Shown here one piece after another: positions 41,059 through 53,014 of a stretch of 64,000 nucleotides of DNA. The notes below the pieces were generated by a model that was given only the letters and a program-made list of their open reading frames with translations, searched no databases and was not told the origin of the DNA. Position numbers and translations under genes: made by a program. Origin of the DNA: Citrobacter sp. FP75 (GTDB taxonomy: Bacteria; Pseudomonadota; Gammaproteobacteria; Enterobacterales; Enterobacteriaceae); assembly GCF_018342065.1 (NCBI RefSeq), contig NZ_JAFDOE010000008.1, forward strand, positions 62,001 through 126,000, in the 5' to 3' direction. The number at the start of each line of letters is the position of its first letter. The stretch's first letter is position 1.

Positions 41059-42171
41059 TATGAGGTCGTTGTATTTCCCCGCCAGTGCTCTTATCGCCTG
41101 AAACACATAATGAGCAGAGTAACGGGCGCTATCCCGAAATTCCGTCTGTTGCCGCAACCAGACGATAAAATGGCGGCTTGCCGCCAGCGTTATTGATGTC
41201 CCTGTTTCAACGTGCCCCTCTGTTAGCAGACATACCATTTTACGATTGCAGCCTTGCTCCAAAATCTGCCATTGGTTCTGCCACCATCCCTGATCCGTTT
41301 TGCCCCGTAGTTGCCAGGGTAATGTGCATTTACTGTCATTTATCTCTTCATCTATAAACCACAGCGAGGCGTGACGATTGCGAAACAATTCGGCCCAGGC
41401 GGTGATTGTCGCGCCGCGCAGAAAGCATTCGTGAGAGATAATGTGTGTTTTTACCTGTGGCCAGAGGTGACTCAGTATGCGGAAATGCCCGTGTGCAGCA
41501 ATTACCGGACGTAAAATAGCGCCGCTGGCGTTACGTTTGAGCATCGCGCTGCCGTACTGAATTTCGTCAAACTGGCTGCGGCGCAAAAACTGGGTTTCTC
41601 GCTGACTCACGCGTTGAATCATATCGTCCTGAATCTCTGTTGCCTCACCGATGCCGCGCCATCGGTAACGTAATGACGCGCCAACATGATGAGGCGTGAA
41701 ATTACTGGAAATATGCAGAATATTTCCGCGCAGGGCGTCAAAACTGAGTAATACGTAGAGTTGCTGATCGGCGCTTGCACCCTGAAATGGCACTATAAGA
41801 GGGACCGTCGCGATTTGCTCTGGCGGGCTGATGACGTTCAGCGACGACTGTCCTGGGGTCCAGACCTTTTTACAGCTCCGACACTGAACGCGCTGGGTAC
41901 CTCGTGGGTTATGACCATAACGTATGGTCTCTTTCTGATAGCAAACAGGGCAGAAAAACCCACTATTTACGGCAAAATGGGTCAAATATGCGGATAACCA
42001 GGCGTGAAATTGTTCAGTGTCAAACAGTGGAGGATAACTTCCACATGCCCGGCAGTGCAGTGCGGCATACCCCAGTCGATAATCTGGCCAGTTGTAGTCA
42101 GGTGAGCTCGCCAACCCCAGGTTTTGACAACCAAAAGACTTGCAGCAATTGATGGTGAACAGAGATGTCAT
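41032..42171 (-). CDS. Zinc-ribbon protein with transposase-like N-terminus, unknown function
   Basis: With the ATG at 42171 the protein has 379 residues; a GTG at 42222 would add 17. Two Cys4 clusters are visible: CCKSFGC with CRAC (residues 9-43), and CPVC with CRSC (74-100) in a context RYGHNPRGTQRVQCRSCKKVWT that resembles the zinc ribbon of IS1 InsA and related transposases. The C-terminal 280 residues do not show a DDE pattern I can define. There are no inverted repeats of an insertion sequence around it. The last residues (QQLAGR) are encoded by a REP palindrome. A domesticated transposase relative or DNA-binding regulator is possible. It is divergent from the 5'-nucleotidase gene. Confidence 0.72.
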   Translation of the reverse strand: MTSLFTINCCKSFGCQNLGLASSPDYNWPDYRLGYAALHCRACGSYPPLFDTEQFHAWLSAYLTHFAVNSGFFCPVCYQKETIRYGHNPRGTQRVQCRSCKKVWTPGQSSLNVISPPEQIATVPLIVPFQGASADQQLYVLLSFDALRGNILHISSNFTPHHVGASLRYRWRGIGEATEIQDDMIQRVSQRETQFLRRSQFDEIQYGSAMLKRNASGAILRPVIAAHGHFRILSHLWPQVKTHIISHECFLRGATITAWAELFRNRHASLWFIDEEINDSKCTLPWQLRGKTDQGWWQNQWQILEQGCNRKMVCLLTEGHVETGTSITLAASRHFIVWLRQQTEFRDSARYSAHYVFQAIRALAGKYNDLIARQQLAGR

Positions 42172-42304
42172 CGCGCTACCAACGATTTTTAATGGTTGCT
42201 GATTTTGGACTGCAACTATCACAGCTGGATGTGAGTTTTCTCACATAAAAATACCTTTCAGAACGTAACGTAGCATCTCTTTATATGACTGAAAGGGATT
42301 GATT

Positions 42305-43861
42305 ATGAAGTTAAAAATGCTTGCTGCTGGCGTTTTGGTATCACTGCCGTTCTGGGCTAGTGCCAAAGATGTCACGATTATCTATACCAACGATCTCCAC
42401 GCTCATGTCGAACCTTATAAGGTCCCATGGATTGCCAATGGCGCACGCGATATTGGTGGTTGGGCCAATATCACCACGATGGTGAAGCAGGAGAAAGCGA
42501 AAAATAGTGCCACCTGGTTTTTTGATGCTGGCGATTATTTTACCGGGCCGTATATCAGCAGCCTGACCAAGGGTAAGGCGATTATCGATATCATGAACAC
42601 CATGAATTTTGACGCTGTCACCATGGGCAATCATGAATTCGATCACGGTTGGGACAATACGCTGCTGCAGCTGAGTCAGGCAAAGTTTCCGATCGTGCAG
42701 GGCAATATCTTTTACCAGAACAGCAGCAAAATGTTCTGGGACAAGCCTTACACCATTATTGAAAAAGATGGCGTGAAGATTGGCGTGATTGGTCTGCACG
42801 GCGTGTTTGCCTTTGACGATACGGTTTCTGCTGCGACGCGTGTAGGTATCGAAGCACGGAATGAAGTGAAGTGGCTGCAGCGCTATATCGATGAGCTAAA
42901 AGGCAAAGTTGATCTGACCGTGGCGCTGATCCATGAAGGCACGCCAGCGCGTCAGTCTAGTATTGGGGGGACCGATGTACGCCGTGCGCTGGATAAAGAC
43001 ATCCAGACTGCAGGTCAGGTGCATGGGCTGGACATCCTTATTACCGGGCATGCGCATGTTGGGACGCCGGAGCCGATTAAGGTGGGTAATACCCTGATCC
43101 TCTCTACCGACAGCGGTGGTATTGATGTGGGTAAACTGGTGCTGGATTATCAGGATAAACCTCACCGATTTACCGTGAAAAACTTCGAGCTGAAGACCAT
43201 TTTTGCTGATGAGTGGCAGCCAGACCCGCAGACTAAACAGGTCATTGATGGCTGGAATAAACAGCTCGACAAGGTCGTGCAGCAAACGGTCGCAAACTCA
43301 CCGGTTGAGTTGACGCGTGCTTACGGGGAGTCCTCTTCGTTGGGGAATCTGGCGGCAGATGCACTGTTGGCGGCAGCGGGTAAAGATACTCAATTAGCGC
43401 TGACGAATTCAGGCGGCATCCGTAATGAAATTCCGGCGGGCGCTATCACCATGGGGGCCGTCATTAGCACCTTCCCGTTCCCGAATGAGCTGGCTACGAT
43501 GGATCTCACCGGTAAGCAGTTGCGTAGTTTGATGGAGCACGGCGCGGGATTAAGTAACGGTGTACTGCAGGTGTCCAAAGGGCTGGAGATGAAGTACGAC
43601 AGCAGCAAACCGGCCGGTCAGCGGGTCACCGTCTTGACGCTTAACGGTAAGCCAATTGAGGACTCCGCGGTTTATCATATTGCTACCAATAGCTTCCTGG
43701 CAGATGGCGGTGATGGTTTTACGGCATTTACCGAAGGTAAAGCGCGAAATACATCCGGTGGTTACTACGTCTCTAATGCCGTCGTTGATTATTTCAAAGT
43801 GGGGAACACGCTTACGGATGAGCAACTGAAAGGCATGCGTGTGGAAGATATGAAAAAGTAA
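42305..43861 (+). CDS. Periplasmic 5'-nucleotidase/metallophosphatase (UshA-like paralogue)
   Basis: The protein of 518 residues has a signal peptide (ending near 20, [10 protein letters not shown]). The N-terminal metallophosphoesterase domain carries all metal-site motifs: [10 protein letters not shown] (near 27), [11 protein letters not shown] (near 75), [12 protein letters not shown] (near 105), ALIHEGTP (near 198) and [12 protein letters not shown] (near 248). The C-terminal 5'-nucleotidase domain has [14 protein letters not shown] (near 365) and [12 protein letters not shown] (near 465), which stack and bind the nucleoside. The ATG at 42305 has AAAGGGA at six bases; a TTG two codons earlier is less likely. 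It should hydrolyse nucleotides or similar phosphoesters in the periplasm. E. coli ushA lies elsewhere, so this is an extra paralogue. Confidence 0.87.
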   Translation: MKLKMLAAGVLVSLPFWASAKDVTIIYTNDLHAHVEPYKVPWIANGARDIGGWANITTMVKQEKAKNSATWFFDAGDYFTGPYISSLTKGKAIIDIMNTMNFDAVTMGNHEFDHGWDNTLLQLSQAKFPIVQGNIFYQNSSKMFWDKPYTIIEKDGVKIGVIGLHGVFAFDDTVSAATRVGIEARNEVKWLQRYIDELKGKVDLTVALIHEGTPARQSSIGGTDVRRALDKDIQTAGQVHGLDILITGHAHVGTPEPIKVGNTLILSTDSGGIDVGKLVLDYQDKPHRFTVKNFELKTIFADEWQPDPQTKQVIDGWNKQLDKVVQQTVANSPVELTRAYGESSSLGNLAADALLAAAGKDTQLALTNSGGIRNEIPAGAITMGAVISTFPFPNELATMDLTGKQLRSLMEHGAGLSNGVLQVSKGLEMKYDSSKPAGQRVTVLTLNGKPIEDSAVYHIATNSFLADGGDGFTAFTEGKARNTSGGYYVSNAVVDYFKVGNTLTDEQLKGMRVEDMKK

Positions 43862-43867
43862 CGAGTT

Positions 43868-43894
43868 CAGGCCAGCAGAGTATCTGCTGGCCTG
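43868..43894. terminator. Hairpin between convergent nucleotidase and CMD genes
   Basis: CAGGCCAGCAGA and TCTGCTGGCCTG form a perfect 12-bp stem with a 3-base loop. TTGTTTT follows on the plus strand. Confidence 0.88.
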
Positions 43895-43899
43895 TTGTT

Positions 43900-44280
43900 T
43901 TAACCCTTGTGAGAGGCAAACACCTCTTTTGCGGCGAACAACCCATTCAGTGCAGCGGGAAAACCTGCATATACAGCCATTTGCATAATCACTTCAACGA
44001 TCTCATCCTGCGTTAAACCAACGTGTAATGCCGCGCCAATATGCACTTTCAACTGTGGTGCGGCGTTACCCAGCGCCGTTAATGCCGCAACGGTAGCAAT
44101 TTCTCTGCTGCGTAAATCCAGCCCCGGTCTTGAATAGATGTCGCCAAAAGGAAATTCCAGCAGGTAGCGGGCGAAGTCAGGTGCAATATCTTTCAGGCTC
44201 TCGACGACGGCCTCGCCCCCTTTACCATCCACTTTTTGCAACATCTCCTGACCTGTAATAAAGCGTTCTGAAGGCATCAT
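43900..44280 (-). CDS. Carboxymuconolactone decarboxylase (CMD) family protein
   Basis: A 126-residue protein of the PcaC-like CMD/AhpD superfamily. [22 protein letters not shown] (near residue 55), [29 protein letters not shown] (near 80) and [15 protein letters not shown] are typical of this family. It lacks the CxxC pair of AhpD, so it is not a thiol peroxidase reductase, and it has the His and Glu pattern of the decarboxylase group. The true substrate is unknown; such proteins are often annotated too precisely. AGGAAG precedes the ATG; a second ATG follows directly and could be the start. It is divergent from a LysR regulator, which probably controls it. Confidence 0.82.
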   Translation of the reverse strand: MMPSERFITGQEMLQKVDGKGGEAVVESLKDIAPDFARYLLEFPFGDIYSRPGLDLRSREIATVAALTALGNAAPQLKVHIGAALHVGLTQDEIVEVIMQMAVYAGFPAALNGLFAAKEVFASHKG

Positions 44281-44353
44281 TTCTTCCTCATTTGTGTGGT
44301 GTATGGCGTGAGGATAGAGCGGGCAGAATAATTGGGATAATACCGACTCTGTG

Positions 44354-44368
44354 ATACCTTTTCGGTAT
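44354..44368. promoter_or_regulatory. Candidate LysR-type operator (ATACC-N5-GGTAT)
   Basis: ATACCTTTTCGGTAT is a perfect palindrome with a five-base centre in the 86-bp gap between the divergent CMD and LysR genes. It fits the T-N11-A rule. It overlaps the LysR start codon, which would suit autoregulation. A related half copy, ATACCG, lies at 44340. Confidence 0.5.
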
Positions 44369-45275
44369 GACTACCTCTCCGCTTCACTCACTGGATATTC
44401 GCCTGCTGCGTTACTTTGCCGTGGTGGCACAAGAGAACAACATGAGCCGCGCGGCGCAGCGCTTGTTTATGTCGCAGCCACCGCTGAGTCGCCATATTCG
44501 CCAGCTCGAAGAACGCCTGGGGGTAACGCTTTTTGTCCGTCATACCAAGGGGTTGACACTCACGGAGGAAGGGGGGCGCGTACTGGAGCTTATCCGTCCG
44601 CTGCTGGCACAGCAGGATGAAACCTATGCGGCATTGAGCAAGCTTGGGCAAACCGGTACACAGTCGCTACGATTTGGATTGACTACCGCGTTTGAGCAGG
44701 GGGTTTTTGCTGCGCTTGAGTCACAGCTTAATACACGTGTACAGAAGCTACATATTGTCCGTCATGGTTCGCCTGAACTGGCGCGCCAGGTTCGTCGGGG
44801 AAAGCTTGATGCTGCACTGGTGGCGCTACCTCTTGAGACCACGGGACTTAGCGTCGCACCGCTCGGCTGGCAAGAATCGATGATTGCCGTCTTACCCGCG
44901 CTCTGGCCAGAAGCGGAGCAGCCTTCTGTCTCGTTAACGGCGCTGAACCACCGGCCACTGTTCTGGTTCAAACGCGAGCGTAATCCCGCCTTTTTTGATT
45001 ACACCCGACACATTTTTCGTCGTGCTGGTTACTCTCCTGCTTATATTGAAGAGCCGCTGGAACATGACGTGCTGCTGGCGCGGATCGCGCAGGGTGACGG
45101 TCTGAGTTTACTTCCGGCTTCATTTTCCGCTATCCAGCGTCAGGGAGTGATATTCCTTCCGCTTACCGATACCGAATTGCGTATTAGCATAGGGTTGCTG
45201 ATGCTGCCTGAGAACGTAACAAAATTAGAATGGCTGCAGACGGTCGTGACGCAATCCCTCACCATTTCAGGTTGA
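44367..45275 (+). CDS. LysR-family transcriptional regulator
   Basis: The protein has 302 residues. The N-terminal winged helix-turn-helix reads [39 protein letters not shown] (about 12-50), and the effector domain follows (about 92-300) with [16 protein letters not shown] and [21 protein letters not shown]. The wording resembles the CatR/BenM type of aromatic-acid regulators. No ribosome binding site is obvious before the ATG, so translation may be weak or begin differently. The divergent CMD gene is its likely target. Confidence 0.86.
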   Translation: MTTSPLHSLDIRLLRYFAVVAQENNMSRAAQRLFMSQPPLSRHIRQLEERLGVTLFVRHTKGLTLTEEGGRVLELIRPLLAQQDETYAALSKLGQTGTQSLRFGLTTAFEQGVFAALESQLNTRVQKLHIVRHGSPELARQVRRGKLDAALVALPLETTGLSVAPLGWQESMIAVLPALWPEAEQPSVSLTALNHRPLFWFKRERNPAFFDYTRHIFRRAGYSPAYIEEPLEHDVLLARIAQGDGLSLLPASFSAIQRQGVIFLPLTDTELRISIGLLMLPENVTKLEWLQTVVTQSLTISG

Positions 45276-45359
45276 TGTGAATTTTTTTCACGTTGACTGA
45301 GTATTCCTCACCTTTAACGATGATTTTTATGTTGACGTTACTGCGCTTTTCCGTCATTT

Positions 45360-45391
45360 TTACATCTAGACGTCTAAACGTATAGCAGTTC
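45360..45391 (+). promoter_or_regulatory. MetJ operator upstream of metF
   Basis: The perfect Met box AGACGTCT (45368-45375) is flanked by the weaker copies TTACATCT, AAACGTAT and AGCAGTTC in the tandem 8-base register. It lies 42-73 bases before the metF start. Confidence 0.88.
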
Positions 45392-45429
45392 ACAACACAA
45401 CATATAACGACAAAAGATTGATGAGGTAA

Positions 45430-46320
<891 letters not shown>

Positions 46321-46331
46321 ACAGATGCCCC

Positions 46332-46354
46332 AGCCCTCTACGGAGGGCTTTTTA
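46332..46354 (+). terminator. Rho-independent terminator of metF
   Basis: AGCCCTC and GAGGGCT pair around four bases and run into TTTTTATT, 11 bases after the metF stop. Confidence 0.88.
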
Positions 46355-46488
46355 TTGATCATTTTGATCTACATCTCTGTAACGTAAAATATAAAAGGAA
46401 TTAGCTATCGAATCTGTGGGTTATTTCGACTATATCTTATCTCTGGTGGTGTATATCGTAGTCAGAACACTGTAAAGGGAGCATATAG

Positions 46489-48669
46489 ATGAGCATGTCC
46501 GACGATAACCATAACGCATCAACTGCCGGTAAGTGTCCTTTCCATCAGGGTGGGCCCGATCACAGCGCGGGAGCAGGAAGAAATAACCGCGACTGGTGGC
46601 CGAATCAACTCCGTGTAGACCTTTTGAATCAACATTCCAACCGTTCGAACCCGCTGGGTGAGGACTTCAACTACCGCAAAGAATTTAGCAAACTCGACTA
46701 TTCTGCCCTGAAAGGGGATCTCAGAGCCCTTCTGTCCGAATCTCAACCGTGGTGGCCTGCTGACTGGGGCACGTATGCCGGTTTGTTTATCCGTATGGCA
46801 TGGCACGGCGCTGGGACCTATCGCTCTATTGATGGGCGCGGTGGCGCAGGTCGCGGACAGCAGCGTTTTGCACCACTGAACTCCTGGCCGGACAACGTGA
46901 GCCTTGATAAAGCGCGCCGTCTGCTGTGGCCTGTGAAGCAAAAATATGGTCAGAAAATTTCCTGGGCCGACCTGTTTATCCTTGCGGGTAACGTCGCGCT
47001 GGAAAACTCCGGCTTCCGTACCTTTGGTTTTGGTGCCGGTCGTGAAGATGTTTGGGAACCGGATCTTGATGTGAACTGGGGTGATGAAAAAGCCTGGTTA
47101 ACGCACCGTCACCCGGAAGAGCTGGCGAAAGCCCCGCTGGGTGCGACCGAGATGGGACTTATCTATGTGAACCCGGAAGGGCCGGACCATAGCGGCGAAC
47201 CCCTTTCTGCGGCAGCAGCGATTCGCGCGACCTTCGGTAACATGGGAATGAACGACGAAGAAACCGTGGCGCTGATTGGCGGCGGTCATACGTTGGGTAA
47301 AACCCACGGCGCAGGTCCTGCATCACACGTCGGTCCCGATCCAGAATCGGCGCCGATTGAAGCGCAGGGCCTTGGCTGGGCCAGCAGCTACGGCAGTGGT
47401 GTGGGCGCAGACAATATCACCTCCGGTCTGGAAGTGGTCTGGACGCAGACGCCGACTCAGTGGAGCAACTATTTCTTCGAGAACCTGTTCAAATACGAAT
47501 GGGTACAGACCCGCAGCCCGGCCGGTGCTATCCAGTTTGAAGCGGTCGATGCGCCAGAAATTATTCCGGATCCGTTTGATCCCGAGAAAAAACGTAAGCC
47601 GACAATGCTGGTTACTGACCTGACGCTGCGTTTTGATCCGGAATTCGAAAAGATCTCCCGTCGTTTCCTTAACGATCCGCAGGCGTTTAACGAAGCCTTT
47701 GCTCGCGCGTGGTTTAAACTGACGCACCGGGATATGGGACCAAAATCACGTTACATTGGACCAGAAGTCCCGCAGGAAGATCTGATTTGGCAGGATCCGC
47801 TGCCGCACGCATTCTTCAACCCAAGCGAAGAAGATATTCTTAACCTGAAGGCGACCATTGCGGCTTCCGGGCTGTCCGTCGGTGAACTGGTATCGGTGGC
47901 GTGGGCTTCTGCGTCAACGTTCCGCGGTGGTGATAAACGCGGTGGTGCTAACGGGGCGCGTCTGGCGCTGGACCCGCAACGCGGCTGGGATGTGAATGCT
48001 ACGGCAGCCCGTGTTCTGCCGGTGCTGGAAGGTATTTATAAATCTGCGCATACCGCCTCGTTGGCCGATATTATCGTGCTGGCTGGCGTCGTAGGTGTGG
48101 AGAAAGCGGCAAGTGCGGCGGGTGTCAGCATCACTGTACCTTTTGTTCCGGGCCGCGTGGATGCGCGTCAGGATCAAACTGATATTGAGATGTTTGAACT
48201 GCTCAAGCCGATTGCCGACGGGTTCCGTAATTATCGTTCCCGCCCCGATGTTTCAACCACCGAGTCGTTGCTGATCGATAAAGCACAGCAGTTGACGCTA
48301 ACCCCGCCGGAAATGACCGTGCTGGTGGGCGGCATGCGCGTGCTGGGGACCAACTTCGATGGCAGCCAGCACGGTGTCTTTACCGACCGTCCGGGCGTGC
48401 TCAGCACCGACTTCTTTGTCAATCTGCTGGATATGCGTCACGAATGGAAGGCGGTTGATGAGTCACAGGAGCTGTTTGAAGGCCGTGACCGTCTGAGCGG
48501 TGAAGTGAAATACACGGCAACCCGCGCCGATCTGGTGTTTGGTTCTAACTCGGTACTGCGCGCAGTGGCTGAAGTTTATGCCAGCAGCGATGCCCATGAG
48601 AAGTTCGTGAAGGACTTTGTCGCGGCATGGGTGAAAGTGATGAATCTGGATCGTTTCGACTTGCAGTAA
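46489..48669 (+). CDS. katG: Catalase-peroxidase HPI
   Basis: KatG removes hydrogen peroxide as a haem catalase and broad peroxidase. It has 726 residues, as in E. coli. The distal haem site is [13 protein letters not shown] (Arg, Trp and His near 102-106), the proximal His is in [14 protein letters not shown] (near 267) and the tyrosine of the Met-Tyr-Trp adduct is in [11 protein letters not shown] (near 226). The C-terminal half is a degenerate copy of the domain. AGGGAGC precedes the ATG. OxyR control is known in E. coli; ATAG/CTAT-like pieces exist near 46405-46433, but the spacing did not fit well enough to call a site. Confidence 0.98.
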   Translation: MSMSDDNHNASTAGKCPFHQGGPDHSAGAGRNNRDWWPNQLRVDLLNQHSNRSNPLGEDFNYRKEFSKLDYSALKGDLRALLSESQPWWPADWGTYAGLFIRMAWHGAGTYRSIDGRGGAGRGQQRFAPLNSWPDNVSLDKARRLLWPVKQKYGQKISWADLFILAGNVALENSGFRTFGFGAGREDVWEPDLDVNWGDEKAWLTHRHPEELAKAPLGATEMGLIYVNPEGPDHSGEPLSAAAAIRATFGNMGMNDEETVALIGGGHTLGKTHGAGPASHVGPDPESAPIEAQGLGWASSYGSGVGADNITSGLEVVWTQTPTQWSNYFFENLFKYEWVQTRSPAGAIQFEAVDAPEIIPDPFDPEKKRKPTMLVTDLTLRFDPEFEKISRRFLNDPQAFNEAFARAWFKLTHRDMGPKSRYIGPEVPQEDLIWQDPLPHAFFNPSEEDILNLKATIAASGLSVGELVSVAWASASTFRGGDKRGGANGARLALDPQRGWDVNATAARVLPVLEGIYKSAHTASLADIIVLAGVVGVEKAASAAGVSITVPFVPGRVDARQDQTDIEMFELLKPIADGFRNYRSRPDVSTTESLLIDKAQQLTLTPPEMTVLVGGMRVLGTNFDGSQHGVFTDRPGVLSTDFFVNLLDMRHEWKAVDESQELFEGRDRLSGEVKYTATRADLVFGSNSVLRAVAEVYASSDAHEKFVKDFVAAWVKVMNLDRFDLQ

Positions 48670-48687
48670 TTTGCTGATTGTTTAATG

Positions 48688-48715
48688 AAAAATCCCCGCA
48701 TTTGCGGGGATTTTT
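48688..48715. terminator. Bidirectional terminator between katG and gldA
   Basis: AAAAATCCCCGCA and TGCGGGGATTTTT form a perfect stem around three bases between the convergent katG and gldA genes. Confidence 0.93.
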
Positions 48716-48724
48716 ATTTGGGGA

Positions 48725-49828
48725 TTATTCCCACTCTTGTAAATAACGCTGACCGTACTGGTCTGCTACCAGTAGAGCAGCGTAAACCTGATCCGGCGTG
48801 GCGCCGCCAGGCATGTTGTGGATGGTTTCGCCTTCCGCGCAGGAGGCTTGCGCCACCGTGCGCATTTTCGCCGGGATATCTTGCTTGATATCCAGTTGTG
48901 CCAATGTAATTGGCAGACCCACGGAATGGCACAGCGCGGCAACGGTTTCAATTTCTTCGACCGGCGCGTTTTCCAGCACCAGTTGCGTCAGCGTACCGAA
49001 CGCCACTTTTTCACCGTGATAGTAGTGATGTGCGTCCGGAATTGCCGTCAGGCCGTTATGGATAGCGTGCGCGGCTGCCAGACCACCGCTTTCAAAACCG
49101 ACGCCGCTCAGATAGGTGTTGGCTTCAATGATGCGTTCCAGCGCCGGAGTGACCACATGCTGCTCGGCGGCCAGCATCGCTTTTTCACCTTCTTCAATCA
49201 GCGTGTTGTAGCACAGTTCAGCCAGTGCAAGTGCAGCCTGAGTACATTGACCACCCGCCATAGTCGTTGCACCGCTGCGTGAACAGGCGCGTGCTTCAAA
49301 CCAGGTTGCCAGCGCATCGCCGATGCCCGCAGCTAACAGACGCGCTGGTGCGCCCGCGACAATTTTGGTGTCAACAATAACCCTGTCCGGGTTGTTCGGT
49401 AGCAGCAGATAGCGATCGAATTCGCCCGCATCGGTATAAATAACGGACAGCGCGCTGCACGGTGCGTCGGTAGACGCGATGGTTGGTGCAATGGCGACGG
49501 GTACGCCCATAAAATGCGCCAGCGCTTTGGCGGTATCCAGCGTTTTACCGCCGCCAATACCGAGTACTGCGCCACACTGTGCTTTTTCTGCCACGCCGCG
49601 CAGACGGTCGATTTCATTTTGTGAACATTCACCGCCAAATGGTGCGATTTCCAGTGCCAGGCCTGCATCATGGAAGCTTTTTTCCAGAGCGGGCTGCGCA
49701 AAGCCTAAAACAAATTTGTCCCCCACGACCAGCCAGCGTTCAGCCAGTGGTTTGAGGTAGCTGCCAAGACGAGTAATAACATCGGCACCCTGGATGTATT
49801 TACCCGGTGATTGAATAATGCGATCCAT
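48725..49828 (-). CDS. gldA: Glycerol dehydrogenase GldA
   Basis: GldA is an NAD-dependent zinc alcohol dehydrogenase that interconverts glycerol and dihydroxyacetone and also handles 1,2-diols and hydroxyacetone. It has 367 residues, as in E. coli. NAD binding uses [17 protein letters not shown] (near 88-103). The zinc ligands are D171 in [13 protein letters not shown]254 in AAAHAIHNG and H271 in AHHYYHGEK. It is last of a ptsA-fsaB-gldA operon, 11 bases after fsaB, which ties it to a PTS and an aldolase that handles dihydroxyacetone. Confidence 0.97.
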   Translation of the reverse strand: MDRIIQSPGKYIQGADVITRLGSYLKPLAERWLVVGDKFVLGFAQPALEKSFHDAGLALEIAPFGGECSQNEIDRLRGVAEKAQCGAVLGIGGGKTLDTAKALAHFMGVPVAIAPTIASTDAPCSALSVIYTDAGEFDRYLLLPNNPDRVIVDTKIVAGAPARLLAAGIGDALATWFEARACSRSGATTMAGGQCTQAALALAELCYNTLIEEGEKAMLAAEQHVVTPALERIIEANTYLSGVGFESGGLAAAHAIHNGLTAIPDAHHYYHGEKVAFGTLTQLVLENAPVEEIETVAALCHSVGLPITLAQLDIKQDIPAKMRTVAQASCAEGETIHNMPGGATPDQVYAALLVADQYGQRYLQEWE

Positions 49829-49839
49829 ACGTTATCTCC

Positions 49840-50502
49840 TTAAAGAGTGATACGACCAAATGCGTTGTTCCAGTCCTGTTCAAACTTCTCTATAGCTGAC
49901 TCTACCGCAGGGGTGTTGAGCATTTGTTGCGCTACGTCTAATGGCAGGGTGATTGCTTCACATCCTGCCAACAAGCAATCCAGCGCCTGACGCGGGGTTT
50001 TAAAGCTGGCCGCCAGCACCATGCTGTTCGGCGCATGCAGCTCCAGTAACGTTTGCAGTTCCTGTACCGTACGGATACCGTCGCCGCCCTGGGCGTCAAC
50101 GCGGTTCACATATGGCGCCACATATTTCGCGCCCGCCAACGCCGCCAGCAGACCTTGAGATGCGCTGTACACGGCGGTGCCAAGCGTAGTGATCCCTTCT
50201 TTTTTCAACTGCTTGATAGCGGCCAGACCTTCTGCAGTGACCGGAATTTTTACCACGATGCCCGGTACGGCATTACTCAGGCGTTTGGCTTCCTCCACCA
50301 TACTCTGCGCATCGCGGCCCATGGTCTGAGCAAACAGAATGCCTTCTTCGCCGATGGCTTTTTGCAGGCGGGGCAGTACATCCCAGATGGACTCTTTACT
50401 TGCTGCCACAATGCTCGGATTAGTGGTGACGCCAGCAATTGGGAAAATACGTGCCAGACGTTCGACTTCCGCCACGTTGGCGGTATCCAGATACAGTTCC
50501 AT
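49840..50502 (-). CDS. fsaB: Fructose-6-phosphate aldolase 2
   Basis: FsaB (TalC) cleaves fructose 6-phosphate into dihydroxyacetone and glyceraldehyde 3-phosphate. The ATG at 50502 gives 220 residues beginning [17 protein letters not shown], as in E. coli; the open frame runs further but only into the end of ptsA. The Schiff-base lysine is K85 in [12 protein letters not shown]. Other family stretches are [12 protein letters not shown] (near 24) and [16 protein letters not shown] (near 130). The short length separates it from true transaldolases. The dihydroxyacetone it releases can go to GldA, whose gene follows. It lies ten bases after ptsA. Confidence 0.96.
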   Translation of the reverse strand: MELYLDTANVAEVERLARIFPIAGVTTNPSIVAASKESIWDVLPRLQKAIGEEGILFAQTMGRDAQSMVEEAKRLSNAVPGIVVKIPVTAEGLAAIKQLKKEGITTLGTAVYSASQGLLAALAGAKYVAPYVNRVDAQGGDGIRTVQELQTLLELHAPNSMVLAASFKTPRQALDCLLAGCEAITLPLDVAQQMLNTPAVESAIEKFEQDWNNAFGRITL

Positions 50503-50512
50503 AGCCTTTCCT

Positions 50513-53014
50513 TTACAGTTCAAGTTCATGTTGCAGCAGGCTGGCAATCGCCTCGGCAGAAACAGCGTTAACCAGCGCATTGCGGAATTCTTCGTGCATA
50601 ATGCGGCGCGCCAGACGCGAGAAAATACGCATATGCTGGTCGCCCGCGGCGTGTTTGTTGAGCGTCAGCATGATGATGAATTGCGCATCGTCATCGCCCC
50701 AGCGTACTGGGGCTTTCAGCCTCGCCACGCTGATGGTCGACTGCTCAATATGTTCAGATTTGCTGTGCGGGATGGCGAAACTAAATCCCAGCCCGGTAGA
50801 AAATACCGCCTCGCGTGCCCACAGGTCGGCCTCCAGCTTACGCGGGTAGCGGCAGCGACCTGCCAGCAACAGGTTGTCGGTCATCCCTTTGATGACCTCC
50901 TCTTTACTGCGCCAGTCGCTATCAAGCGTGATGCACTGGGCGGTGACCAGTGGGGCATCCTGCTGGGCCATGCGAAACTGCGCCAGCAGATGCTCCACTT
51001 CCAGCGAGGTGCGACAGGCCATCGACTGATTCAGTAACTGGCGGCAGGCGCGGCTGTCGAGTTGTGCCATCCGCGCTTTGGCGGCGGGAATTGACGGGGC
51101 GCTCATGCTAATCTCATCCAGCCCCAGACCAACCAGCAGCGGCAGGATGGAGCCTTTCGCCCCCAGTTCACCGCACAGACCAATCCATTTACCCTGGCGA
51201 TGTACTGCCTGAACCGCGAAATCCAGCGCGCGCAGGAAAGCAGGGTTGAGGCTGTTGTAGTGACGGGTGACTTTGGCGTTGTCGCGATCGACCGCCAGCA
51301 GATACTGGGTCAGGTCATTGCTACCAATACTAAAGAAATCAATCTCCTCACAGCACTGGTCGATGATGAACATCACCGACGGGACTTCCAGCATGATGCC
51401 GAACGGGATCTTCTCATCAAACGGGACGTGTTCATTACGCAACTGCTGTTTGGCTTCAGCCAGTTTCTCTTTCACCCACAGGATCTCTTCCATCGACGAG
51501 ATCATCGGGATCATGATTTTCAGGCTACCGTGCGCTGACGCGCGGAGGATCGCCCGCAGTTGGGTGGTAAACAGGGCGACGTATTCTTCATAGATACGTA
51601 CGGCGCGATAGCCAAGGAACGGGTTGGCTTCGGCAGGAATGTTCAGATAATCAACGGGTTTATCACCGCCGATATCCATGGTGCGCACAATAATGCTGCG
51701 ACCCGCTGCGGATTCCAGCGCCTGGCAAAAGATATTGTACAGTTCGCTCTCGCCGGGGGCGCTGGTTCTGTCCATATACAGCATTTCTGTGCGAAACAGG
51801 CCGACCGCTTCCGCGCCGTTGCCAAAAGCCGCCTGCGCTTCCACCGAATGAGCGATGTTGGCGGCGACTTCCATGCGAATTCCATCTGCGGTGCGCGCTT
51901 CCTGCGTTAGCCAGATCCGCTGTTGTTCGCGCAGCGCGTCCTGTACGCGGGCTTCCTGCTGATAATAACGCGCCACCGCCTCATCTGGTGCCACCATCAC
52001 CGCGCCTGCATTACCATCAATATAAACGGTCTGGTTTAACCATGGGGTTAACGCCTCGACCTCCACGCCAACCAGCGTCGGGATGTTAAATGAACGGGCG
52101 AGAATAACGGTATGAGATGTGTTGCCGCCGCTTTTTAACAGCAAGCCTTTGAGGAACGTTTTATCCAGTTCAAGAAACTGGCTTGGGGTGAGTTCGTCAG
52201 CCATACAGACCGTTGGCTGCGTCAGTTTGCCGGGTGCCGGGAAGCGCTGCTCGCCGTAAATCAGTTGAAGCAACTGGAAGCAGACGTCGCGCACGTCCAG
52301 CGCCCGTTCCTGCAGATAGCTGCTGCTGGATCGGGCAAATTCTTCGCAGAAGTGATTCGCGCTTTCAGTAATAGCCTCAGCGCAGCTCAACCCCTGCGAG
52401 ACACCCGCCAGCAGGTGTTGGCGTAAGGATGTATCGCCCGCCAGTGAGCGGTGTGCTTCCAGAATCGCGCTGGTGGCGCCGTCGCTGTCCAGTAAACGAA
52501 ACTCGATGTTTTTTATCAACAGTATTAAGCCGTCATCCAGTGCAGACTGCTCTGCTTCCGGGCCTTTGGTGGCGGGAAGTTCTCCGAGCGCGTTGAGATC
52601 GAGAGAAGAGAGCTGCGTCAGCACGCCGCCTGCGCAGCCGTTGCAAACAGCACGGGCGCGGAATAACTGCGGATTCAGGTTGGTGAGCGAAGCCGGAAGC
52701 GGCTCCATTTCGTTGTTTTTGACCTCCGCCAGCGGAGCGTCGCACAGCGGAAACTCCTCTCGCAACCACTGGCTCAGACGCTGGTGCGCAACCTGCTCAT
52801 CCGCGCCGGAAATCAGCAACTGGCAGTTGTCGCCCGTCAGCGTGTCGGTGCCAATCAGCGCCAGCGCGCTTTTGGCGTTGCCCTTACGGTCAGAGCGCAG
52901 GTTATGCCACTCAATATGCGAGGTAAACGTATTGCACAGTGTTTCAACGTGGCTTGCCGGGCGTGCATGTACGCCATTCGGTAGCTCACAGGTAAATTCC
53001 ACAATCAGGGCCAT
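50513..53014 (-). CDS. ptsA: Fused PTS protein PtsA (HPr-EI-EIIA)
   Basis: PtsA combines three phosphotransferase modules in 833 residues, the E. coli length. HPr-like domain (1-90): [13 protein letters not shown] with H16. Enzyme I domain (about 110-680): phospho-His near 298 in [18 protein letters not shown]-binding [13 protein letters not shown] and [20 protein letters not shown]. Fructose-type EIIA domain (about 690-833): H750 in [10 protein letters not shown]. It therefore carries phosphate from PEP to the EIIB proteins FrwB and FrwD without the general PTS proteins. It is divergent from frwC and leads the ptsA-fsaB-gldA operon. The sugar taken up is not established. Confidence 0.97.
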   Translation of the reverse strand: MALIVEFTCELPNGVHARPASHVETLCNTFTSHIEWHNLRSDRKGNAKSALALIGTDTLTGDNCQLLISGADEQVAHQRLSQWLREEFPLCDAPLAEVKNNEMEPLPASLTNLNPQLFRARAVCNGCAGGVLTQLSSLDLNALGELPATKGPEAEQSALDDGLILLIKNIEFRLLDSDGATSAILEAHRSLAGDTSLRQHLLAGVSQGLSCAEAITESANHFCEEFARSSSSYLQERALDVRDVCFQLLQLIYGEQRFPAPGKLTQPTVCMADELTPSQFLELDKTFLKGLLLKSGGNTSHTVILARSFNIPTLVGVEVEALTPWLNQTVYIDGNAGAVMVAPDEAVARYYQQEARVQDALREQQRIWLTQEARTADGIRMEVAANIAHSVEAQAAFGNGAEAVGLFRTEMLYMDRTSAPGESELYNIFCQALESAAGRSIIVRTMDIGGDKPVDYLNIPAEANPFLGYRAVRIYEEYVALFTTQLRAILRASAHGSLKIMIPMISSMEEILWVKEKLAEAKQQLRNEHVPFDEKIPFGIMLEVPSVMFIIDQCCEEIDFFSIGSNDLTQYLLAVDRDNAKVTRHYNSLNPAFLRALDFAVQAVHRQGKWIGLCGELGAKGSILPLLVGLGLDEISMSAPSIPAAKARMAQLDSRACRQLLNQSMACRTSLEVEHLLAQFRMAQQDAPLVTAQCITLDSDWRSKEEVIKGMTDNLLLAGRCRYPRKLEADLWAREAVFSTGLGFSFAIPHSKSEHIEQSTISVARLKAPVRWGDDDAQFIIMLTLNKHAAGDQHMRIFSRLARRIMHEEFRNALVNAVSAEAIASLLQHELEL

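Noticed and set aside
46405-46433. OxyR-like ATAG/CTAT pieces before katG
   Set aside because: The 10-11 base spacing of the four quarter sites does not fit well enough by eye to be called, although OxyR control of katG is likely.
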